From Ananas comosus (Eukaryota; Streptophyta; Magnoliopsida; Poales; Bromeliaceae): DNA of 64,000 nt. This document shows positions 47,933 to 57,846 of this stretch, piece after piece; the stretch's first letter is position 1, and the number at the start of each line of letters is the position of its first letter. The stretch covers positions 9,617,133 to 9,681,132 of the forward strand of contig NC_033631.1 in assembly GCF_001540865.1 (NCBI RefSeq), read 5' to 3'. The notes beneath the pieces are model-generated. The model was given only the letters and a program-made list of their open reading frames with translations. It made no database searches and had not been told where the DNA came from. A program made the position numbers and the translations under genes.

Positions 47933-50900
47933 TAGAGTTGAGCTGGAATACTATCGGTAGCAAACGGACTCCGTTGCCACCCATTTGTTTTCGATGATGA
48001 AGCCTTCAAATCGACGATTGGCACCGTTGAATATGATCACTTTAGTACCCTGAGGTTTAAAGTGTATCGCTTTTGTGGTTTGTGATTTTATTTTATTTTT
48101 TATTATTCCCTTTTACTATTTTTTTTGTTAAATCAGTAACAAAATTAAAACTAAAGACTGCTAAAGTGAATATTCGATAAACTATAGGTAGGGTGTCTGA
48201 AGTATTTTGTATATGATTTAACGAAAAGTTAACGAAGAGGCTGACGAAAAGAGAAGAATAAAACCATATGGTACTAAAATGATATACTTTAAAATATAAG
48301 GCACTAAAGTGAAAAAATATGAAATCGTACGGGTGGTATTTGAAGTTTACGCATAATAATAATAATAATAATAATAATAATCATCATCATCGTAATTCCA
48401 GTTTGACCCCGTCCTCTGAAAGAATACAGGTGTAACCTTAAAATCGCGTGAAGCTACGTGGAGTAATTAATGCCTCCAAAAGTTGTACAAGGGCATTTTG
48501 ACCCAGTGTTCCTAATATATATAAATGACAAAAGAATTTAATAATTAGATTTTAAAATTTTAAATTTTAAATTTAATTATTTTATATATTTAAATAATAT
48601 TTTTTAAAAAAAGAAATAAAACGGATACATACTATTTTTCTCTAAAAAATGAACATTGTGTACGACGTCTATAAAAATCTACAATAAAAATGAACGGTTA
48701 AAAATGAATATCCTCTAAAATATGATGATAGAAATTTCGTAGTTAAGATCAAGAGTATAGATCTTATTTTAAATAGTTTAAAAAATTTTCTAACCAAAAT
48801 TCAATTAATTTGAATAGCTTTATACCTTAAACGAAAAAACACCTCGTATCTATTATTAAAATTACAAAATTTGAAACTCTTTGATCATTAGGTCAATGAT
48901 GTCGAAAAGATTTGAAATTTGGTTTCTAGATACTTCAAGTGGTATAGATTATGTTCAATAATACTGATCGTCGATTTGAAGGCTTCATCATCGAAAACAA
49001 ATAGGTGGCAACAGAGCCCGCTTGCTATTGATAGCATTTCAGCTCATCTCTCTCTATATATATATATATATAAAACATGTTGCACATGTTGCATGTTGCC
49101 ATGTCGGCTTTATCAGGTGCATTTACTGGAGCATTAAAAGCTGAAGTATTCGTATTAGAAGGAACTCTATTTAAGGCGGCTAAATTTGACCCTAACCCCA
49201 AATCCGCAACCCTAAAGAGGATCCAATACCAGCTGATTTGAGAGACTAATAACAACTTCAACTCCAACCAATCCAAATCCAAATTGGCTTACAACTCGAG
49301 ACGTTTCAAAACCAAGAGTGAGTAAACAAAAATTCAAATAATTTGAAACTAAGGGGATTTATTTGAGAGCGAACCCCCATAAATTAAACCTAAATTAGTT
49401 CGGAAAATCGGAACAATAAATGGCTTGAAATAAACAGGGTGGAGCCCCAGATCTGTTAGATTCAAATGGACCTGACTAGGACTCACATGTGATAACATGG
49501 TAGGGTCTATACCATGTGAGGTAATATATAGTACTCTTTTTTTTAGTTTTTCGAAAAGATGTAACATTTAATAATCTCAGTAGTTCCCTGTAAATTACCC
49601 TGTCATGTTTTCCAATCATCAAATATACATTTTTTATCATTAAAAAAATAATTTAATTCAATTTAATTAGTTTAACTATAATAAATTATAAGCAATTAGA
49701 TAGTCATCAGCTACTAAATGCGTTTGAGCTCATAATACTTTACTTTTAAATCCAAGGATTAGAACAAGTTGCATGGATAAGTCTAATAAAGATAGCGAAA
49801 TGCGAAGTCTGCAACTCAAAAAGAGTCAAAAAGAGTTATAAGATTACAGACTGTCCCTACCGCAAGTGGTAAAGAATTTGATAGTTGGTATCCGAGATCT
49901 CAAATTCGAAGTCTGGTTGCTTCACATTTCTAGCTAAATTTATTTCTAAAAAAATAAACAAAACGAATAGTATGATACCTTTCTCTAAAAAAAATAAAAA
50001 ATAAAAAAGACTACATGATAAACATTGTAGATTGAGCCTTCAGAGCTTAAATTGTTTCATAAAGTAGGTAAATGCATTATTTTTTCACAATAAATGAAAT
50101 ATAGTGACATATTATCTATTACATTGATTGCATTGATAATAACCTACGAATTCTAATGATAATTAAGATGATGAATTGAATCCGCAGCCTCACGAATGTC
50201 CATTATCTAGTACTTATATATATATCTAATGCTGTATGGATTAATAATATCTCAAATAATTTGAAACATCAAGAATATTATTTTAATATTTTATACTCAA
50301 AATATGGCATAGATTTAATTAAGATAAAAATGTACAGAATTCTATCTGAATTATACACTATTTTAATCTGGCTATCCAACTTTTCAAAAAATTTAATTTT
50401 GTTATTTAAGTTTTTAATTTATTTGATTTGAGCCGATGAACAACACTTTAATTTTAAAATATAAGCCAATTCTTAACTTTAATGAATTTATAGTGTGAGA
50501 ATTGCATAAAGTATATGAACTAAATTTGTAAAAATAAATAACAAATTCAAATTTTAAATCAAAGTGTCGCCGGCCGGCTCAAATCAAATAAATTGAAAAG
50601 TTATATAGTAAAATCAAAATTAAAATTCTGAAAGATTGATCAACAACCGAGCACCTGCGTTAGCGCCGGAACCTTTGCATCTTTGTTCCTTATCACCAAC
50701 CCTTCAAGCAACTCCGCCCTCTCTTTTCTATTACTAAACATCACCTGCGCATACAAAACATACCATTTTTATCATCGACTAGTTAAGAAATCCGTGCGAT
50801 ACGGAAGGTAGATATTATTACTATAATTAATCGTTACGGCGTATAAATTAATGCAGATTTTATTATTAAAATTTATATTAGAAAAATGATCAATAATACA

Positions 50901-52391
50901 TAACTAGCGAAAAGCACAAATCCACTTATCATTTGTAGCTATCATAAATTATGTACATTAATATTTTTAAATATTATTTATCTCAGTATTAAAAAAAATT
51001 AAATAATGAAATTAACGTATATTTCTTTTTGAAATATCTAAACCAAATAATTAAAATGAATAAATTAATTGAAAATAAAAGAAAAGCTCATTTTAATATT
51101 TAAAAAGATGAGTAATATTTTTCTATAATCATCGGTATGGAATTTACAAATAAAAAAATACTAAAAAAATTAATTGGAGTAATAAGAGCATTATGTTTGG
51201 TAGCCTTTACTGGTTAGAAAAATAATAAATTAATTTGATAGCTCAAAACTAGTTGTTTCAATTTGTCTAAATTTAAATTCAAAATATAAATGTAATTATA
51301 ATAAAATCAAGAGATTGAAAAAAAAAAAGCAAAATATTAGGACCAAAATAAAAAATTATAAAAATGTCGGAGACCAATGGCGCAATTAATCCTCAATAGA
51401 AGTCAAAAAATGCATGGGAGACCTTCTTTAGGTTCTCCTTTCATGTATTTTTATTATTATTATAGATTATATAGCAAAACTAAATTCTCTAACAACCGTA
51501 ATAAACTCAAAAATTAAACTAAAATGTATACCTTAAGATAATCATTATGAAACCAATCCGGGAACGGCAGCTTCTTGTACGCACCAACGGAGAAAAGCGC
51601 TTTTGAGCCCTTCACGGATTCCGGGAGGAGCATTTCGGCCAGCGACGCGAACCCGAGCCGCTCCAGCGACTCGTCGGTGATCGAGTCGGTCAAGTCGATG
51701 GCCGAGCCCGACACGACGAGATTGCGCACCACGTCGGGCTTCGCCTCTGCCATTTTGAACGCGACAAACCCCCCGTAGCTGAACCCGACCACCGTGCACG
51801 CATCCACGCCTAACCGTTCCAGCGCGGTCAGAAAACACCGGGCTTGGAATGCGGGGGACCGGTCGGTCGACGTGCTTGTCGACCCCCCGAAAAAGAGCAG
51901 GTCCGGCACGTACACCTGCAGAACATAAAATGTTAAAACATCGTTCTCTACCAGCCTAAATTTTTTACAGGCATATAGTTATTTCACAAGGCAATCGCGC
52001 TGTATTCTCCTGCTCTTGTTAAAAAGGACGGTAACGCAAGTTTTTAAAGGTAAACGATTGTAGTTATTTTACACACCTCATAGTGCCTCGCTAGTATGCC
52101 GATTTGGAACTGCCAGGTGACGATGCCATCGGCTGCGAAGCCGTGCATGAGAACGACGGCCGGCTTCTTCTTACTGTTCTCCCCGCTCTTTTCTTTGCCA
52201 ATTGCTTTGACATCGCTCTTTCCTTTGAAAACCGCTTCGTTTACGGTCCCCTTCTGCTTCGGGACTTTCTCTTTTGGGATCCAAAATCTTATAATCGTCC
52301 CAGGCTCAATCTCAATAGTGTGTTGTCGCAACCCTGCCCTCTTTACGAAGAAGCGCACCAACGACTTCTCTGCTTTGACCACGTTCATCAT
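44114..52391 (-). CDS. Alpha/beta-hydrolase-fold protein, tandem copy A
   Basis: A serine hydrolase of the monoglyceride-lipase/ABHD type; substrate unknown. Exons on the minus strand are 52391-52077, 51915-51532, 50744-50655, 45076-45009 and 44249-44114, giving 330 residues. The triad is visible: the nucleophile Ser151 in GFSYGG, Asp273 in WGENDS, and His302 in AGHLAHLERP; HGF (83-85) is the usual oxyanion motif. A Lys/Glu-rich insert lies at about 40-77. A TTG-initiated longer frame exists, but ATG at 52391 is the first ATG and aligns with copy B. No signal peptide; the first 20 residues are mildly hydrophobic and basic, so membrane association is possible. Intron 3 (5.6 kb) is filled with hairpin MITEs. 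A tail-to-tail neighbour of the sugar transporter. Confidence 0.9.
45102..45150. repeat. (GA)n microsatellite in hydrolase A intron 3
   Basis: About 24 GA units just beyond the exon 4 acceptor (intron side, 45102-45150). A shorter run lies at 45271-45288. Confidence 0.9.
45577..45621. repeat. (TA)n microsatellite
   Basis: About 22 TA units directly before the MITE at 45622. Confidence 0.95.
45622..45838. mobile_element. MITE, right end rearranged
   Basis: Left end GGCTGGGGCTACTATACACA lies in a TA run. The interior matches 30771-30980 (GTGGTTGGTTGAATAGTATA). The expected right end after TTATGAGTACA is replaced by the tandem repeat that follows. Confidence 0.65.
45838..46205. repeat. Complex tandem repeat, about four units
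   Basis: The block CGCAATTAATTAAGTAATAA, continuing to ATCCATATTTG, recurs at about 45840, 45950, 46033 and 46163. GCCAATACGAAATTT pieces are repeated between copies in changing numbers. Confidence 0.85.
46206..46675. mobile_element. Long hairpin MITE, left end lost
   Basis: Starts within the inner left arm (GATCGGCTCCATTAGACTTG) and has a full right arm ending CACGGAGGCTTCCGTGCTATCG and GCCGGACTCT. The outer left arm is replaced by the tandem repeat array. Confidence 0.75.
46699..47248. mobile_element. Long hairpin MITE, nearly complete
   Basis: About 550 bp with inverted ends of roughly 190 bases: GAGTTGAGCTGGAATGCTAT at the left and GATAGTATTCCAGCTCAACT at the right, with matching CCACCCATTTGTTTTCGATG and CGATCGGCACCGTTGAACAT blocks inside. 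Flanked by TA and CT microsatellites. No coding capacity. Folded as RNA it would form one long stem. Confidence 0.9.
47305..47849. mobile_element. Long hairpin MITE
   Basis: Same class as 46699-47248, separated from it by a CT/TA microsatellite. Ends GAGTTTTGCTAGAATATTAT and GATGATAGCCCAGTCAAACTC, with inverted CGGTTTACTACCGAT arms. Confidence 0.9.
47850..47933. repeat. (CT)n plus (TA)n compound microsatellite
   Basis: About 23 CT units followed by about 18 TA units between two hairpin elements. Confidence 0.95.
47934..49050. mobile_element. Long hairpin MITE split by a later insertion
   Basis: Left arm (GAGTTGAGCTGGAATACTAT to GTTGAATATGATC, about 48037) and right arm (about 48640-49050, ending ATAGCATTTCAGCTCATCTC) belong together. 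Between them lie a separate MITE at 48038-48311, an (ATA)n run, and unassigned AT-rich DNA. Confidence 0.8.
48038..48311. mobile_element. MITE nested in the hairpin element
   Basis: Inverted ends CACTTTAGTACCCT and, on the other strand, CACTTTAGTGCCTT. 274 bp, no open frame of note. Confidence 0.7.
49847..50009 (+). repeat. tRNA-derived SINE in hydrolase A intron 3
   Basis: GACTGTCCCTACCGCAAGTGG, then GGTAAAGAATTTG, box-B-like AAATTCGAAG, TAGCTAAATTTATTTC, AATAAACAAAACG, and an A-rich tail. Antisense to the host gene. Confidence 0.85.
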
Positions 52392-52443
52392 TTTGCTCAA
52401 TCTCTCGCTCTATATCTCTCTTCTATGATTTGAGGTGTTTGCA

Positions 52444-52449
52444 AGGTTG

Positions 52450-52491
<42 letters not shown>
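52444..52491. repeat. (TA)n microsatellite in the hydrolase A promoter
   Basis: About 21 TA units, 60-100 bases upstream of the ATG, at the place where hydrolase B has a simple TATA box. Confidence 0.85.
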
Positions 52492-52495
<4 letters not shown>

Positions 52496-52740
52496 GGACT
52501 GGGCTACTATTAGTAGCAAAATACCATTGTTGCTACCAGTTTTTAAGCCTTTGGATTAATCTTTTCATTATTTCTAACCATTAAATTAAATACTATAACT
52601 AGTGGGAACCACTTAACCCTAAGGGGACCACTCAACCTAACTGGCTTAATATCATTCTGACCCTATAATTTTTTCATCCAAGGGTTAAAAACTTGATAGC
52701 AAAAAGTGCATTTTACTATTAAATAGTATTCCAGCCTAAT
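52492..52740. mobile_element. Short MITE in the hydrolase A promoter
   Basis: GTTGGACTGGGCTACTATTA start and TAGTATTCCAGCCTAAT end; close relative of 30258-30510. Flanked by TA on both sides. Confidence 0.85.
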
Positions 52741-52752
52741 TATATATATATA

Positions 52753-53291
52753 GAGTTTTGCTAGAATACTATCAGTAGTAAACGAGCCGTTTTACTACCC
52801 TATTTGTTTTCGATGATAGAGCTTTTCAAATTGACATCGGCTCCGGTTGAATATGATCTATACCACTTAAAGTGTTTTAGAAATCAAATTTCAAATCTTT
52901 CGACATCATTTGCCTAATGATCAAAGGATTTTAAAATTTGTAATTTTAATGGTCGATAAGAGGCGTTTTCTCGTTTAACGGCGTAAAGATATCCAAATCA
53001 ATTGAATTTTTGTTAGAAAATTCTTTAAACTATTTAAAACAAGATCTATACTCTTGATCTTGATTATAAGACTCCCTATCATCATTTTTTAAAAAATATT
53101 CATTTTCACCATTATTTCGTTTCACTGATGATAAAAGAACAATATCGAAAGTGCGTGAAATTTGATTTCTGGTAGTTTAAATGGTTTAGATCATATTTAA
53201 CACGAACCGATCGTCATTTGGAAGCTCTATCATCGAAAACAAATAGGTAGTAAAACGACTCGTTTACTACTGAATATATTTTCTAGCTCAA

Positions 53292-53296
<5 letters not shown>
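52753..53296. mobile_element. Long hairpin MITE upstream of hydrolase A
   Basis: GAGTTTTGCTAGAATACTAT start, ATTTTCTAGCTCAACTCT end; same class as 47305-47849. TA runs on both sides. Confidence 0.85.
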
Positions 53297-53334
<38 letters not shown>

Positions 53335-53339
53335 AGAAA

Positions 53340-54720
53340 GATTCACAATTTATTTTAAGATTTATGAGCAAGAGGGTGATGATAAAGAGGGTGTCATACA
53401 TACAATGCGTTGACAAGTTACACTGAGGACGTCTAGTCGCCTTATTCAAGATTCTTATAAAAAGTTTTATTTGTAATAACAAGAATGTTAAAAATTGTAT
53501 ATTTCAAATGTTTGGCTTGTACAGTTATCTTATTGAGAATATTATGATTATAAAATTATTATATTTCATTTAATCTCATTTATAGCAATTTTTGTTCAAA
53601 CATGCCGGTCAAAGACTCAGTACATTGCTTCTTTTAATTTCCAACCACTTTTATATATCATCTTTTATTGCTATCATTGTAGTGCCGTGCATGTCCCTAC
53701 ATCTAACGCCTACCAAAATTATATAATATTTTTGTATAAAAATTGTATATTTTAGAAAACTATTATCCATTTATCACGCGGTCTTAAAAATTAATAATAT
53801 AAAAAGAATTATTATCTACTTTATAAGAAATTAATATCTAAAGTTTATGATAATTGATACATATATTAAAATAAAAAAATCGTAGAGAATAGTTTCTTTT
53901 TGGAACTTTTAAAATAAATTGCCCCTCAGTATTTAAACTCTCTACTCAGTTTTATTTGCTCCTCAAACTTTTAACTCTTTAGCAGCTCATAACATTTTCA
54001 AAGATTTTACTTTGTTTTTCCTTTATATTTTCTGTGAAAATCTTGTTATTGCATGCATCTACTACATAGGCCAAAGCCCATTGAGAGGGAAAAGACACAA
54101 GAACAGAAAGTGAGGAATACACGAAGAACTAATTCTTTGACAAAGATGAAAATATTATTAATCAACTCTAAAAATTTAACTATATTAACCAAACACCATG
54201 TCTATATATATATAGACGCGATACTTGAATCCTACTAAATAAAGATAATAAATTCTAATATATTTCTAAATATAATCAAATTAAAATAATTTAATAATCG
54301 GACTAAAGACAGAAAAAATACAGAATTTTCTGGAAAAAACTTAAAAATGCAAAAACAAAGATCGAAATAATTGAATTTGGATCCCAAACTCGGCCAGAAT
54401 AGCTTCGCAATTCGAGGGTAGATGCCATAAAGTGTTTTCCGAATTAGATTTGCATGTTGAAATCGGATACTCGAGCGAAAAATCATGGTTGTTTAAAGAT
54501 TCCTCGCGCCGATTATAAAACCTATCCGAACTCAATGAAATTTTCGGCTCAGTTGCATTACGATTTTTAAAAACTCTAATGCTAAATTGGCTGCATCACA
54601 AGGTGCCTTAAATTTATTGGCTCTTTTTTTATCTCATATTTCGAAGATACCAACTCTTGAGTTACAATCTTTTAAACTGTTAAAATTGAAAGTATAAAAT
54701 AGATGAGAAGGCCAACTAGC
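53340..54720. other. AT-rich intergenic DNA, no gene seen
   Basis: Between the hydrolase A upstream elements and the transporter-intron relic. Short frames only, none with a recognisable domain. Confidence 0.5.
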
Positions 54721-54724
54721 TACT

Positions 54725-55377
54725 AATTTAGCAAACTAGATGCTTTTGAATCATTCATGAATTTGCAGAGGAGTCAGCAAATTTTGTGACTCGATCTGGT
54801 TTAATCTGGCTAAAGAGAGCATTTGAATCTTCCATTTGCCAGTGGCAGCAAGTTACTCAATCAAACCAAATAAACTTTTCTGACATATGTCAGCTGGTAC
54901 AGCTCTGCCATAATAGCACTCTTAGACCAAATTACCAGATTCAGAAATGTTATTCTAATTGGTTTATAAACTATTCTGTTGGATGGGAGTCACTTTTGAG
55001 AGATTCGAATCTTTCCGGAATGCGAATCGAAAAACTAATCTTTCTTTCCAAGCACTAACAATAAAAATGACTTATTCGGATTCTCATTTTTAATCCTAAA
55101 TACTCAGACCAAACATGCTCTTATTGCTATTGTTGTTGTTGTTGTTGTTGTTGTTATTATTCTTATTGTTGGTTCAGTTTGTATAACTATGTAGTTGTGT
55201 GATCAGTAGTCGAGCAAAGCCGATTCACCGATGTAGGATTAACGGTAACTTAATCATAATTTTTTTTTTTATAGTTTAAATGCCGCGATACATTGAGACA
55301 AATACAATGTAATAAGAAAGAAAGCCGCAATTGATCTGAATATATAGCAATAACAAAATATCCTGAGATCTATTTGA
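54725..55377. other. Relic of transporter intron 15 and 3' flank beside hydrolase B
   Basis: 54725-54970 matches 42785-43010, inside intron 15 of the sugar transporter (shared: CATGAATTTGCAGA, GTGGCAGCAAGTT, ACAGCTCTGCCATA, AGACCAAATTACCAGATTCA). 55125-55377 matches 43908-44113, the region between the transporter and hydrolase A. The two last transporter exons that should lie between are absent. This marks the extent of the tandem duplication. Confidence 0.8.
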
Positions 55378-57806
55378 TCATTTCTGCGAGGGTTCGGCGT
55401 GGATGCGTGCGAGGAACTCCTTCAGGAGACGATTGTAAACGCACGGCCGCTCCAGGTGAGCAAGATGGCCTGCTTTCTTTATGGCCTGCAGTGTGGTCTT
55501 CTCTCCCAGTTTCCTGTTTCAAATTAAAATAGGCCAAAAAAAAAAAAAAAAAAAACAAGTTAGTGCAGGTGCAGGTGCAGGTGCAGGAGGATCACATATA
55601 TATGTATGACTTAATTTGATGCTAAATTTTCAAATAAACCTCTCAACTACTTTTCCTTTTTTTTTTTTTTTTTTTTTTTTTNNNNNTTTTTTTTTTTTTT
55701 TTTTTTTTTTTGGCAATCGCAGTCAAAAGTTGATTCTTTTGATTACGTTATTTTTATCAATTAAGTTATAAACTTTGTTACATTTGATGATAGTATTGTT
55801 AACATAGTTATTCAGAGTACCTTGATGATTGATAGCTAACTCAAAGTGGAAAATTAAGTCAAAAACAAAAAGGGTTTTAGGGATCTATTTCAAAATCGAC
55901 TATAGTTGGGAGGGTTTTCGTATATTTTTACCCAAATAAAATTAGTCTCCAACTTTGGTAGGGAATAATTGGTCACATTCGATGGTGACGAATGCTGCAT
56001 TGCGGCTCATGATGTACAAATTAATTCCCATACTTTATGTGGAAGGATTTTTTTTTTTCATATTTTATAGCGTTTGGTTTGTAGGAAAAAAAAAAAAATT
56101 TTCAATAATATTTATTTGATTGAAAGAAAAAAATTATATTTGTTTGGTTCGGTGAAAGAAAAATAAATAAAAAAAATTTACACTAGCTGTTTGAGTTTTT
56201 ATTTTCTGCCGAAAAATAGTGAAAAATAAAAACTTCAATTTTTTTTTGCAAATCGAAAAAATATTTTTATGTCAGACCAAATAAGAGAAGAAATATTTTT
56301 CATATCGAAAACTATGGCAGCACAGCTGTCGCTAACTTGCTTGCTAAAAGTAGGGCTAACTAAGCTTAATGAAAGAGCTTGTTCCTTGACAAATTTTGCT
56401 TCTCTGATACGATGCACAAGTAATATTATTATTAGATTAATATGTCAATAGGATATGATCGCATCTATGATCTTAAGTAAGTTTTTGTAGAAAGGGATAA
56501 ATAACAAGATGCTGTTTAAGAACACTTAAGTCATTTTTACAGTAATATTAAGCTCAAGGGAAAAGATTAATGCGATCGAGAGGAATAAATAATATATACC
56601 GAACTCCAATTAATAGAAGGAAACAAAAAAGGTGGGAGGTAATGTTGACTTACTCTTTCATGTTCTTAGCAAGTTCAATGTTAAATATGTTGTCATTTTC
56701 TCCCCACAACAGTAGAATCCTCTGCAACCAAAAAAAGACAAAAAAAAAAGAAGAAAAAAAACAGTGTTCATAACTGGGAGAAAAATGTATTGAATTGTTA
56801 CTTTGTTACTTCAAGAAAGAGATAAGCGAGTCAACCACTTTCCAACAACTCCCAACGGCAAAATGAGAGAAAAAGAACAGAGAGAGAGAGAAATAACATG
56901 AAAAATAGCAATTTAATGTTAAAATCTCATTAAACACGGATTATATCTGGATTTGAGATTTTTTAATAGACTCAAGACGAGTTTAAATTATATGAAAAAA
57001 AAAAAAAAATTTATACGAAGAGCTTTGAAGGGACTTGAATTCATAACTCAGTTCTAATACCGTATTGAGTTATATAAACTAAGTGTTATTTTTTAAAAAC
57101 TTAAAACTGTCAGAGACCAGAGTTTTTAATATATATATATATATTCAATATTTTCATCGATAATTTGGAGCTCGGTGTACCAAAAACCATGTTGTCATAG
57201 TGCGACATTAGCTATGGGCCTATTTGGCTAAGCTGTATAAAATGGTACAGCTATAGAAATACTGTAGGATATAGTGTTGTACTATGTAAAAAAATTGTAA
57301 AGCATTTGATAATTCTTTCATATAATTAAGTGTTATCTACAATTAAATGTTATTTGATTAATATTAGTCTGAAAAGTGCTTTGCAATACTATGAACTGAT
57401 AAAATATTGTAAAATATTATTAATAACCTGTTTAATGAATTCTATTTAATATATCTATTACAGAACACATGATATTTTAGAAACCTATGTAATAATTTAA
57501 TACATTATATTTAAAATATCTATTGCTCAAAAGGCAATAATCAAGCATTATTTTTGCCATGAGCAAATAAGCTTTCTTAATTTAATTTCTATTTTAGTAT
57601 TAGTTTTGATCGCTTCTATATTTTTTGTGATATCAGTTCATAAGCATGAGCAATAACTCGTTCCCTAACAGATTAACCTTTTCGGGTAATAAAAATATAG
57701 GAATCACGATGATGTTTTGGAGGACCACAAGAGGGTGGAGATAGAAAAGTGTGGAGGATCGCAGAAGCTTCGTAGATGGAGCTTCTGCAGTTGGATTTTG
57801 AGTTGT

Positions 57807-57846
<40 letters not shown>

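Noticed and set aside
52044..52400. Longer start for hydrolase A at 52400 (and at 61193 for hydrolase B)
   Set aside because: The codon there is TTG in both genes. The first ATGs, 52391 and 61184, were used instead.
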